Below, piece by piece: positions 36,501 through 49,000 of a stretch of DNA of 64,000 nt. Position numbers and translations under genes: made by a program. The first letter of the stretch is position 1. Each line of letters opens with the position of its first letter. Below the pieces are notes generated by a model. The model saw only the letters and a program-made list of their open reading frames with translations, had not been told where the DNA came from and did not search any database. Origin of the DNA: Hydractinia symbiolongicarpus (Eukaryota; Cnidaria; Hydrozoa; Anthoathecata; Hydractiniidae); contig NC_079884.1 of NCBI RefSeq assembly GCF_029227915.1, forward strand, positions 22,504,001-22,568,000, given 5' to 3'.

Positions 36501-38746
36501 AAGCAAACAGCTTTTCCTAAAATTTAAACACTGTTAAATGTCCATAAGAAAGTCAAAGTTTTAACATATCGAGTTTTTAGGAGTAACAAAACTTATCATA
36601 GGAAAAGTAACAAATCATTCGGCTAGAAAAACATCAATAAACTGTTAGATGTCAACATTCCAGGATTATAAGTTGTGCGGCATTATAGACTCCCTCAAAA
36701 GCTACAAAGTAGCAAAACTAACCTTTTCCTTCCGTTTCCACATGTTGAGTTCTTCAAACAAGGATAAAATAAATCTACTAAATACTACTTCCGAATCATC
36801 AACTATCTCTTCAAAAAAAAGTTTCATGTTTCATTCTACATTTTCTTTGTTTATTTCTGGTGGTAATTTCAACAATTGCTCATTTAATTTTACAGCAAAC
36901 ATAACCCCTCCAGCAGCCAAACTGCAATGTTTAGAACTTTTAAAATAGAACTATAAAAATGTTTTCATTGTGATCGCTAAAATTGTATATAATTGAAATT
37001 ATTTTCCTTACGTTTTCTATTAGCAGGAGACATGGTTTCTACAAAAATATTTTTTATTCAAATTCAAATGCTTTTGTGACTTAAACGACTTCAATTCCTA
37101 TGTTTTTATCAGGCTATTAGGTTGTTAATGGCTTAAAAAGCATTTATCAGGGTATTATGTTGGAAAACAGTAACCTTGGTTGTTTGCATGGACCTCACTG
37201 CATTTGTCCCTTGAACTCTCTTCCTGCCTTTAGTAATCAGTTGGAACATGCCAGTCTTTTCAGAAGCAATATTTTATCAGTGTTAAAACAACACTATGGT
37301 ATGCTTTTTGAGAATTGTTTAGAATTGTGATAAGTTCACTACTGAGAAACATGATTCAAAGGATCAAGGTGCAGTTAACAATACCAGTACTGATTCAGTA
37401 GGTTTTAAACAACTAGCTAATCAACTTAAAGACCAATTTTTTTATTTTTTATGCTTGTTAAAAGACATTTGTTTTTAGATCAGGGGGAATGTTCTAGCAA
37501 TGTTTGTTCTAAAGCTTTTAACGAGAGAACTATATCAAACCTTATACCAAAAGCTAAAAAAATGGTAAGTGATATTTGGTGAACAAATGTAGTAGTAACC
37601 ATTGCTCTAGTGGTAGCTAATTATTTAAAAGTTTGAGTGATTTCTGTTGGTGTGATGACTGAGGGCAATATTTTTAGTACAACCCACAGGAATAAGTTAT
37701 TTGTTAGTGCCAAGGTAGATAAAGTTGAGTTTAGATTTCTTACAATTATGAACTTGTTGACGATCAAATGAAATGAAGGCAAATAGTTTTGTCTAAAAAC
37801 AGATTGAGACTTTTAAACACTCATATGTTTAACTCCTGTAAACAAAAAACATTAACTTGTATTTACTTATAAGTTACTTTTATTTCATTACTTGCGAACA
37901 ATCTCCACTTCAAATCTGGCAAAAGGTTTTTCCTATGCGAATTTAGGAGTGAACCTGTTTTTTGTAAAGCTGATAATTTTAGGGGTTCTTTTGTTTTCTT
38001 TTGATTGTAGGTAAGACGTACTTACTCGCAAAGAAAATATACTTTGGATTCGTTAGGTGAAAGGGACGCTATTGAAGATCACTATCTACAACTGTAAGAA
38101 ATTATTTTTAATAAAATGTACTCATTACGTGCACACTTCAACCTGTGTATAATTTGACACTCTAATGAGAAAGTTATTTGTCTAGGTTCTGTAACAGGAT
38201 GGGTAATGGGTAATTCAATGTAATAAATGGGGATGCTATATCAGCAATCTACATGTTGTTTTTTTATTTAGAAAACGAAATTCCTTAGTTCAAAGACCAA
38301 CTAGATCACGCAACCAGAAGGGTCATCATCGTCACAAGCACAAGCACAAGCACAAAAGACAAAAAGATAACAACTCTGGTATGAGCTCAGTCACACAAGA
38401 AACAGATCAGCAAGATACTGTTGTTAGGAAAGCTCGTGTAATTCAATCATCTGATCAAAATAGTGAGACAGAAAGTGATGACGAAGGAATACAACTTAAA
38501 ACGAAGATGCCAACAGAAGTCACTCCATTAGTTACTAATCCTCTTGTCTCACAATCATATAATAAACAAAAGACAGAAGAAGACAAAGCAAATAGCATTG
38601 ATGAAAGCCTGTCAAGAGACGACATGGTAATTAATATAATTGACCCATGGGCCGATAACTTATCACCACCACGTAAAAGCCAGATGAATGCAGACATGTC
38701 TGATCGATACAAAGACAGTAATTATACACATGAGACTGGTTTATGA
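30524..38746 (+). CDS. Duplicated 3' half of NHE-A (ten exons, C-terminal part)
   Basis: Exons 30524-30652, 31891-31980, 32674-32739, 32935-33044, 33398-33442, 33750-33818, 34801-34856, 37479-37564, 38011-38093, 38272-38746 give one open frame of 402 codons plus stop (400 in unit 1). It begins with [11 protein letters not shown], the last part of the exchanger membrane domain, and continues with the whole cytoplasmic tail. Splice sites and frame are intact. Most changes are silent; replacements include NKR for NKK and REPD for RDPD, and the His/Lys patch is two residues longer (GHHRHKHKHKHKRQK). The C-terminal ETGL is kept. All exons with the Asn-Asp ion site are absent, so it cannot work alone. 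It could be spliced from the exon at 18847-18923 (phase fits) as an alternative ending, or be a non-functional duplicate. Confidence 0.75.
30816..31535 (-). mobile_element. Non-autonomous Helitron-like element, copy 3 (carried by the duplication)
   Basis: Counterpart of 20843-21570 in unit 2. Its 3' end is the best kept of the three: on the minus strand the hairpin CAGTGAATTTTTTCACGGG is followed about 9 bases later by CTAG and then T. Confidence 0.6.
34258..34440 (-). mobile_element. LINE 3' end fragment (unit 2 copy)
   Basis: Duplicate of 24262-24440. The flanking sequence just after it differs: unit 2 has about 65 extra bases (34487-34560) not in unit 1. Confidence 0.65.
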
Positions 38747-40493
38747 TGATTAGGTACAATGCACTTGTCCTGAAATAAGCATAACAAATGTTTTAACATT
38801 CTGCAATGTATGATGATTATAATAATTGATATTTTTCTTTTATCACCTTTTTTCCTTGCTTTTTTCAACCAATATTTAAATCTAATACATTTTTCATGCG
38901 TTTTTTTCATTCAAGCACCATAAATAATTGTAACATAGTGTGATGCACATCATAAAATATGAGACCTGTTACCTAAAAAAACCCATTTATTTTACTGCTG
39001 TTGACAGATGTTTAATTTATTGAAAATATAATGAGGATGAAAATCTACTGTTGGAATAAAAAAGAAGTTTAATGTACAATTTAGTTCAAAATATATTTAA
39101 ACAAAACAGTAAGTTGTAAAGTTTAACCACACAAGTAATTATTCAGGCTGTTTCTATTATTACCTTTGCCGTTAGGCCTTTATAATCAACACTGTGGATT
39201 ATTTTGTAATGCTAGAAAGTGCAACTATCAGATTTACTAAACGCTGTCCACCTAGCCTACACATTGCATAAGTGGCAATTCCACAGTCTCTCGGCAAAAG
39301 ACCATCGACTGTTAAATATTTTTAACTATATTTTTTGAAAACTGACTTTGCCTATTAAATTTTGCCCAAGATTTGTTTTGTTTATGTCAATTGTTAATAA
39401 TCTTTTTCAGTATAGTTTTCAAACGCTGATTTTTCTAATTTGTATAATAATTTAATTTGTTGCACATAAACAGAAATATAGGAATATTTATTCTACCAAT
39501 AAAAATATATGATTTGTTTATTTATGTTTGTATATATTAATATAATTAACTCTCAGCATTGAGAGAATTGTTGAAAAAAAGTTTTTTATTATTTGTTTAT
39601 GTCCCCAGATTTCTTTATGTAAGTTTATTTTTTTACACAATGGATTTATTTCCACAATATGGCCTTGTGTTATCATTTCTTAACTTATTTTCAATCATGC
39701 TTCGTTGTTTAAAACTAGTTATTAATCAGTATCCAATTTGATCATTTCTTGTCGCCTTCAATTAGAAAGTAAAGTAAACAAAAAAAAGAATTGCAAATAT
39801 AAATCACAAAAATAAATTACGAAACGTTTTGTTTAAAGAATAAAGAGAATTTTGTTTAAATTGTTTATTTGCAGTTTAGTTGTCTAAGACTTCGTTTAAA
39901 ATTTGCTATTATTACAAACGAATGTTCACATATGTTTTATCTTTTTGAAAAAAGTCAGGAGATTACCCCATAATGTTTGGACAACTACAACTTTACTTAT
40001 GTAACTGCTATTATCTGGTAAGAAGCAAATAATTAGATGCCCAATATGCATTGATTTACCATAACTCACTTATGTAATATTTCAATTTTTCATGTAGCTT
40101 AATTACTACAATAGTGGTTTTCCTTTTCAAAGCTAACTAAATGTTGGGATTTAAATGTTGCAAGGCTTGAATACTTTGTTGATTTTGTTTTAGCTGTGTT
40201 CTGTTTTTTGTTGTGAATCTATCCTATCCAGCTTTTTCAATTTGTATCACAAGCTATTTTTTGTTTATTCACATATCGAGCCTTGAACAAATGGTGATCA
40301 TTCACAGTGGTCAAAAAAACCTTACCCACTATGGTTGTCTTGGCATAACAAAGGTGAGAAAAACTTAAAATATTTTTACTCAACATTTTATTACTATTAA
40401 AAATCTTTGGTAGAGTAATTTGGTGTCCGAGGTCACAAGACACGTATTTATACTAATCGAACCTGCATAACGCAAAAACCAGGGTTTTATTGT
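38747..40493 (+). other. 3' flank copy within unit 2
   Basis: Matches 28411-30160; includes AATAAA at 39055 and 39499. No gene seen. Confidence 0.55.
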
Positions 40494-43068
40494 AGTGCAG
40501 AATTCAGAAAAAAACGTCGTGTCTGACTTATTACAGATCATTGGAAACAGCATGTGAAGCTTATGTTGTACTTTCGTCTTTTGTTATGCATTTGATTTGT
40601 ATTTATTTTTTCAATTTTACAATGCAAAAGGCTGATTTCAGGTTCACTGGAGTGCGAAGGAAGTCAATTGTAGTCAAAAATATATATTTATTTTAAATAT
40701 TTTTTAGATATTTTACATGATAACACTGAAAGTGTTTCTCGTAATTTAAAATAATTCTCAATTTGTTGTGGATAATGCGATTATACAGTCATCTACGTAA
40801 GCATATGGAATAAAAAACTTATAAAATTATCTGAAAGTATGTTAATTCTTAAAAGTATTTTGGGTTCAGTAAAAATTGATTGATGGGAATTTTTAAAAAA
40901 AACTCACAATTAATTTTTTTTTATTTTTTTTTAAATTTATTGATTTTAAAAAAGCTCATCTTGATTTTTATTAATATGTTGGTTAACAAAAAAAATGTCT
41001 GCTAATGATTTCTGCTAGAAGTGTAATAAACAATCTAATTGAAATTGTTTTTTATTCTCAGTAATTATTTTATGGTTGTATGTTTTTTTGAAGGAAGGCA
41101 GTGCTTCCTGTGGTCTTTCCTTTTGTAATCCCTGTTCTTTGTCTCCTTTGGCTCCAGTAAGCATACATGGCTATGCATTAATTAAGGAAAGACTTTTAAA
41201 ACAACTATCAAAACTAAAATAGTTTGTCTTGTTATGTTTGGTTTGTTTTGTTTCTCACTTCTTATAAGTAATGCTAGAATATCTTACTGTCTAGCATCGT
41301 TTCTTCACTTTAATTTAATTTGTTGTTTAAACAAACAGCTCAATCAAATGATTACAAGTTGGTTGATGTCCTATTGTCAAGCAATTAATTAAATTTGAAA
41401 TTTAATAACTGATGTGTTGATATTATTAAGTTTGGTAGCTATAGACCATAACTAGTTTATAAGTTGTCGCTGTATTAATGAACCTTAAAAATTTAGCTAT
41501 GCTTCAACATTGTTAAGAGCAACCGTTTTTATGTAAGTGTTACACCCCCCTGTAAGAAATCTGCAAGGTTTTTAATTATCACATGTTTAAAGTGCTTTAT
41601 GTGACTTTTTCCTGTATTTACAAAGGTAAAATCGCTCTTCTGTAGCACATCTGTTGGAAAATTGTTTTTCCTGTGGTTAAACTTCACTTGCATGGTAATT
41701 AAAAAGTTTTTAATTAATTATAATCAAGACCTTCCCCCCTCTCTCAGTATACGCACTATTTCCAGAACTTTTCTATTAATGCTTTTCCTGTCATAACTTG
41801 TTTCTACATTTTCTTTCTTACCACTTGTGCTAGATAATAACATACTTTTTTTGGTATTTAATGAGAAGAAGTTTTTAAATTTTATGTAAATAGACTTTCT
41901 CAATCATCAGATATAATTGGTCAGGTTTGTTGACATTTTCAAATGACGTCAATATTATGAAGCTGTAATTATGGTTTCTGTTTCTATTCCTCTACTTTAT
42001 TAATATTTTATAAAAATCTCTTGAGTCAGAAGAAAAATCTCTTTAGTCAGAAGAAGTTGTGTTTTTATCTGTATATATATATATTTATTTTCATCTTTCA
42101 TCATTTTATGTCTAAGCATTATTAAAGATTTACAGTTTTTGTCTTTTGTTTTATTATGGTTATTATGTTAGTTATGATCTTACCTATGTAGTTATGTAAA
42201 AGTGAGCATGGCTGCATCGTTGAGTTTTCTTATTTACATTTGACAAGCCTTCAGATTTTCAGAAAAAAGTTAATAAGTAAGTATTAGTTAGCTAGTAAGT
42301 AATTTGAAAAACACAGTTCCTTGTAAAGTTTAAACTTATGTTTCTTAGCCTACAATTACGTTGGCTGAAATAAGAAACAAAACATTATATATGATTAAGT
42401 GTTTTGAACTATAGAATTAATATAGGGTTAATCTATTTTGGTCTACATAAAGTGATGGTTAGAAAAGTAAACTAAAAACTAAATTTTGTTCATTAAAACT
42501 GAACTGATATTTGTTTTCTGTTTTCTTTTTCGTTTTCTTTTAGTTCTGTGACGAATGTTTAGATATTATTTTATTTTATTTTGTTGCCACATTGTATGTG
42601 TGTGTAACCTAAAGTATACAGGTCATATGACTGTAAGACAAAGATGGCATTTGCAAGTAGCGGGTGGCAAACTTCTCTTATGTGCTAACAGCAAGTATTT
42701 AAATAATAGGTAGTGTCAAACACATCAGCTTTTTAGCTTTCCAATTCTTTTATGTTGCTGAAACTCTTGCCTTCACAAAACGTTTAATTCTTTAATGTCT
42801 GAGATAATAAGTGGTTGATAAGTGTAATTCTTCACCACATTTTGTTTTGCAGACTATTATTTGTACATACATAGAAGCTTGTTAACTGTTTTAATAAACT
42901 TAATGAGTCTAAGGTTGTCTAAATTAGTTTTCAGGATTAACAAAAGCGCTGCGTAATGCTAAGTAATTAGGAAACAAGAGTTAATTACTTCCCTTCACGT
43001 AAAAAAAAAATTGTCGCTTTTTTTAAAGGAATCATAAAGATACAGATGAAAGTCAGTGTTAGTTAAAA
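40494..43068. other. Intergenic region upstream of NHE-B
   Basis: Unique AT-rich sequence, no gene recognised. A GC-richer island at 41091-41165 and a short TA-repeat at 42073-42082 stand out. The NHE-B promoter should lie in the last part; no clear TATA element is separable from the AT background. Confidence 0.5.
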
Positions 43069-46000
43069 ATGGATTTCAATTCTCGCACGCCATATCTTTT
43101 ATTTGTGGTAGTTTTTTGTGTTGGTTTTGCTGAGGCTGCAAACTCTACAAATTCTACAAATACCTCTCATCAATCACATACATCAAAAGGCGAGGGGATT
43201 GTTATTTTTAAGTTCGACATTCACCATGTGGCGACTCCTTTTGTTGTTTGTTGTTGGGTGCTGCTTGCAAGTATATCGAAAATATGTGAGTGCTTTTTGT
43301 CTTTCTCTAGATTTGTTTTTTTTTTTCAGTTCATTTTTTAAAATCCAAACTTTGATAGTGTCACATTTTTAGACTTAATACAGCCCAATTTTTTTATTTT
43401 CTGTTTTAAGTTAAGGAGAAAATTAAGTTTTACATTAAATTACAGCTCATAAATATTCCATGAGTACATAAAGAGCATCTAATGACTATTATAAAATAAA
43501 AATGTGTCAACAAAAAGGTGTAAAACAAACCCATCATGAATTACTACTAGTAAAAGGATGGTACATCAAACATAAGTGCCATCTTGTTATGTAAATAAAG
43601 GTATTAACGAACTAAAAAAAGTATATCCTTTATCATATTGGTTACAATATTGCAAGGTTTATGCATCAATATGAAATTAATAAAAACAAAAATATTAATC
43701 CTTTTTTTAACTGATTCATCTCACTTAACGTTGCTGAATTTGTTTTATTGCAAAAAAAATTGTAATACACCTTTTTTGTTATTGGCTTCTCAACTCAGCA
43801 GTTGATTTGATGTTATTGTGAGTTTCTGGAATGCATCAGTATAAATAGCCTTTTAAAAAAGCCTAAAAGTACAGTTAAGCCAAAGCAATATAAAAAAATT
43901 AACTCCACATCCAAAACAGTAAATGTTTTAAAAATTCCTCTAAGAGCGTTACTTATTAACTTTGTATAATTTCAATGAGTGAATATAAGTCCAGTTGTGT
44001 TTAAACCCCCACTCATTCCCTTTTCCTCCACCTTGCATAAACCCATTATTTAATTCATTGCTAATGTTTTCCATGTATAAACCCTAAAAATACAGGAAAA
44101 ATGAAACGTGTCATTCACATGTAAAGAAACATAACAAAGGCAAAAAAATGGGGATGAAGGGTATGGAAAATTTGACAATTAAAGTGACACTGACTTGTTA
44201 ATTGTAATTTTCTTTTCAGAATGAATGCTATTGTTTCTAAGTTGTATAAGCCCTCCTTTATTGAGCCCTTAAATAAACCTATTGCCCTTATAGAAGCCTA
44301 CTATAAAAAGCTTATGAACGTGTATGCACCCTGGGCTTGTACTTGAATGTTTACAGTATTTTTTTTATTTTATACGTTCTCTTATTTAGTATTTCATCAT
44401 TCTGAATGGATATCCTCAACCATACCTGAATCATGGTTTGTTTTTCATTGATTTTTTAAAATACTATTCTATTTTGAAATGCTGCAAGCATTTGCTGTCA
44501 CATAGTGGATTTATTTTTGCTTGTTTATCCTCAACTATTGGTGATTACTTTATAAGAAATTGGTAAAATGTGTCATATATATCACTTGTCTTTTTAGCAT
44601 GCTGATTTTGCTTGGACTTCCCATTGGTTTTATCTTAAAGTAATTTATTATGTCTTGTTTATTTATGTCTCTATAATACACATACAATACTGCTTTAGCA
44701 TTTTTTTTTTTTTAATATTACTATTTATTACCTATATGTATTTTTTATCTATATGCATTTATTAGCTATATTTTGTATTTTATCTATATGATGTATTTGA
44801 CAAAATTATTATAACTTCAGGTTTCAAAGGTTTTTAAGTGAAACATTTTCACCTTAGTGCTCTCAATGTAACAGATGATGAACAAATCTTTCTTTCATCA
44901 GAATTATTCTTCAATTATCTGCTACCTCCGTAAGTATCTGTAATGAATTGATACCCTAATACAAAACAAACGTGATATCAGGTGGACAACAACATCTACA
45001 TTCTTTAATTATTTATTTTTTTTCAGTATCATATTGGATGCAGGCTACTTTATGCCATCTCAAGTTTTCTATTCAAATATTGGTACCATTCTCTTGTATG
45101 CTGTCTTTGTGAGTATATTATTTCCATAGCAGTTTCAATGCAATATTAATTAAAAAAGTTTTAGATGGTGTTAATAAGACTGATTGGTGATTTGATAAAA
45201 AAACCATTGTTGTTTTGTTAATAGTTGTTAGGTAGCCTATGGCTTTTTTTAACTTAAAATTTTTTGGTTCTCGTTTAGGGAACTATGTTTAATGCATTTG
45301 CCGTTGGTAGGTGTTTTTGTTTTTGTTGTTTGTTGTTTTTGTTGTTGTTGTTGTTGTTATAATGTACTGCTCTTTTGTTGCTATTTTTTGTTGATGTTAT
45401 TTATCCTCTTTTTTTCTTATCACCTATTTTTTTTCTATTGATAAAAGGTTTTTTTACAAGCTACATATATATCATGTTGCAGTTTACCATCTAATTCATC
45501 ATGTCATGCATTTATTTCCTAAAGCCTTCGGCATATTTTTCCTGTAAAATTGACCAGAAAAGGTTTATAACAAAGTTCAGCCAACACTGTATACTGACTT
45601 TTCTCTACACATTTGTAGGTGTTTCGTTATGGGCGACTGCTGATGTAAGTCAAATAGATTTGCCAATCCTAAATGCACTGCTGTTTGGATCTCTCATATC
45701 TGCAGTTGATCCAGTTGCTGTAAGTATTGATTGAAAGTAACAAAGATGAACTAAATGTTGTGATGCTTAGTATGTGTGAACCAGATCAGTTTCTTATTAA
45801 ACTCTTCATTGAGCTCAGAATTTACCACTGGTTCTTATATTCTATATCAGGATCTTCTTTTAAATAACATATATTGTTGGGGAAAGAAGTCATAAAAAAC
45901 CTAATTTTTATCTCAGGTTTTGGCTGTGTTTGAAGAAGTTCATGTTCATGAAGTACTTTACATGTTAGTGTTTGGTGAATCAGTTTTGAATGGTGAGGTT

Positions 46001-49000
46001 TGTTTTCTTCCATTATGAGTAGCGTTGCTAATGAAAATATATAAATGAAATAGTTATAGTGTGCTTTAAAGTTTAATGTCATCATATATTAAGTAACTGT
46101 GTGGGAGAATGAGACATATCCACATGTGTATCCTGTGTGGCTATGACCTATGAATATTACTAATAATTCTAATCTTTATTGATGAATACTGTCTACTTCC
46201 TCGTATGAAGCAAGCATGCGTTATCATGATGAAAATAGCACACATAATTAATTTTAAATCTGCTACATTGCTTTTAATGAGAAAAGCATAAATGAATCCT
46301 TCAAATATTTATAGCTGTGTATATACAATTGTCTATTATGTGTGACAAAGTTTTGAGAGTTACTTAAAAGAACATCATCCGTTAATAAATGATAACTAAA
46401 CTGTGCACCTCTTAAAAAAGGTTAAAAATTAGGTCTACACCATTCACGGATATTACCATGATTACCACTTTCACTTTTAATGGCAAATTTTAATCAGTAA
46501 TCTAAGAGGCTTTAAAGTTGGTTATTTTACCTATGCCATAATCGCGTGTTTGTATGTCTAAGATTTTGAAGTAGTGTATCTGTTATTAAAAATTTGCTAC
46601 TTCTAATTGCGTTGTACCAAACTGTGTCAAAAAATGGTACTAATTAACACACAATACAGGGTGTAGTGTAATAATTTTAAAGTTATGACATTGTGATAAG
46701 GAAAATGATAACAAGACTGTAATAATGTTTATATCACTACCTTAAAATATTAATTTTGTGGTTTACAAAAGTTTGCTTGGAAAATCTACAAAACAGTGAT
46801 GAAAACATTAATTCTTTAGGAAAATGCTTTAATTTAGTGGTTTTTGCTGGTTTTCAATTTTTAAAAACTACATTGTCGTTTTTATATAAAAGAAATTCTT
46901 GAAATTTGTGAAGAGTGTTAGGTTACATAGATAGGATAATTCAAAAAACTTAGGATAGGCCAAGTTTTGTCACACTTCTGATAATAAGATGCCCAAGAAT
47001 TTCATGCGTCACAACATTGACTTGTTATGTCTCACCTGAAAGAATAGTATTACATCCTGGCTTGTAACTATGTTCCAAATTTGCACCTGCTGTGTCATAG
47101 AAAACGCAATTAACAGAATTTTCATGGAATCCTGAAGCAAGTTCCTTATTGCAAAATAGAAAAAACAATGTGTATGGGACTGTAATATGGTGCATAAGAG
47201 ATTTTTATATCTTTTCTGCAATGTCAGAACACACTAAACTTACAAAACTCATCCACACTGCTTAAGCTGGCAAATTTTGTTTTATGTTTTTTTATTTAAT
47301 TTGACTATTGAAGTGGTTCTAAGTTTCGTTTTCAATTTCAGATGCTGCTTCTGTGGTACTTTACAGGACATTTGAAAGTTTGGTTGAAAGCACTGTAGAT
47401 GCTAAACAGGTATGTAACATAATTTTATGCAAAAGACAATGATAAATCCAATTATAGTGATTTTTTTGTGAGTAGTCAATTTTTTTCTGCAATTTAAACT
47501 AATGTTATCATTCTTGTGCTCCTGTATATCTCTAGTGTTTAATTTGTGTACTTAATTTAATTTAATCCACAGGTTGGTTTGGCTATTGCATCATTTTTTG
47601 TTGTATCGATTGGTGGTACAATGATCGGTATTGTGTTTGCACTAACAACAAGCTTTATAACAAAGTTTACAGAGCATGTTCGAGGTATGCATGTATATTT
47701 TAAATAATGTAGAAAAGGTACACTTAAGATATGATAGCAGGAGTTTGTTATTTCGATTCTATTTGTTGTTTAATAATGTGCAGTCCCTATGAGTTTGTTT
47801 CTTTAATAGTTTTAACATTTTCCATCTTTAAACAACTTACATGTGTTAAGCTAATTATTTTTGGCAGGACAGTCGCAATGTCAATAGTGCATAATAATGT
47901 ACAAAAATCAGAATAACTTGCCTCTTTCCGAGCTATGTTACGTGGCATCATTTTGCATTATTGCACAGATTTTACGTTCCAGTGTCAACAGAATAAACAC
48001 TGTGTCAATGTATACACCTTTACTTCTTAATCAACTAAATAACAGTTTTTTTATTTTTTATAGTGGTAAATATTACTAGTACTTATTGGAAGACTCATTG
48101 TAACACAAATTCCATTTTTAGTGATTGAACCTGCATTAGTATTTCTGATGGCATACATGTCATATTTGTCAGCTGAAATATTTCACTTCTCAGGAATCAT
48201 GAGGTGAGTAGCACACTTTGAAAACAAAACAATTTCTGTTTGCTGGTAGAATGCTTAAGTGTGGAGTATAAGAAAAGCTTTTGAATTTCAACATAATATT
48301 CAACGGAATTGTTCCCACAAAGGATTTGCCTATACCATATTTACTTACAGAAATTCCCATTATGTTTTAAGAAAGTGTCATATCCTAGCCTTATTGAAAA
48401 CAGTATGCAATTATTTCTAATTTTGTTAATTGTAAATCTCTTCTAAAGAACTTACTTTTGCTATTCTCAGTGCATAATCAATTATCGCAGAATCTAAAGA
48501 ATAACCAGCCATTTATCTTAAGCAAGGATCTTCAATTACTAAGTTTTCTGCAATACAATCACCAGATTTAAAAATGTTATTTAATGCACTGTTTACTGGT
48601 ATCTATTTCTTCTTTCATAGTATCTTGTTTTGTGGTATCGTAATGAAACCCTATGTCGAGTCAAATGTTTCAAGAAAATCACATACGACGATAAAGTATT
48701 TTTTAAAATTGTTAAGGTATGTATACACTATAATTCAAAACTATTTTAATTTCTTTTTATTATGCTCAATTTTACATTAAATAAATGTTGTAACCTTCAC
48801 TTTGAAGTAAATGGCGACTGGTGGCCTCCGGGTAGAGCGTTCGCCTTCTGTGCGGAAGGTCTTGGATTCAAATCATGCCATAGTCATGCCAGAGACTATA
48901 AAAGTCTTAATCGATCCTTTCTCCTTAAGGTTCAGTATGAAAATAGGATTGATATCTTAGGAGGTTGTCTAATTGAGCAGCTGTTGTGCTTGCATACCTT

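Larger units (their letters stand above)
30166..40493 (+). repeat. Tandem segmental duplication, unit 2 (about 10.3 kb)
   Basis: Direct copy of 20193-30160. It is longer by some 360 bp, mainly from extra sequence at about 34487-34560 and 34970-35235 and a 35-bp difference at about 32600-32635. The left junction reads 'ttattgt|tattg|taaaaattataactag'. The right edge is where 'gggttttattgt' continues into unrelated sequence at 40494. Confidence 0.93.

Noticed and set aside
30524-38746. A third, independent Na+/H+ exchanger gene
   Set aside because: All exons upstream of SYGGLRG, including the Asn-Asp ion site, are absent, and no promoter or new start exon is visible before 30524.
41091-41165. 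Possible exon in the GC-richer island before NHE-B
   Set aside because: A GTAAGC donor-like site follows, but there is no clear acceptor, no protein similarity and no duplicate elsewhere.
48807-48890. Functional tRNA gene
   Set aside because: Box-like motifs are present but the cloverleaf does not close, and a SINE body and simple tail follow.
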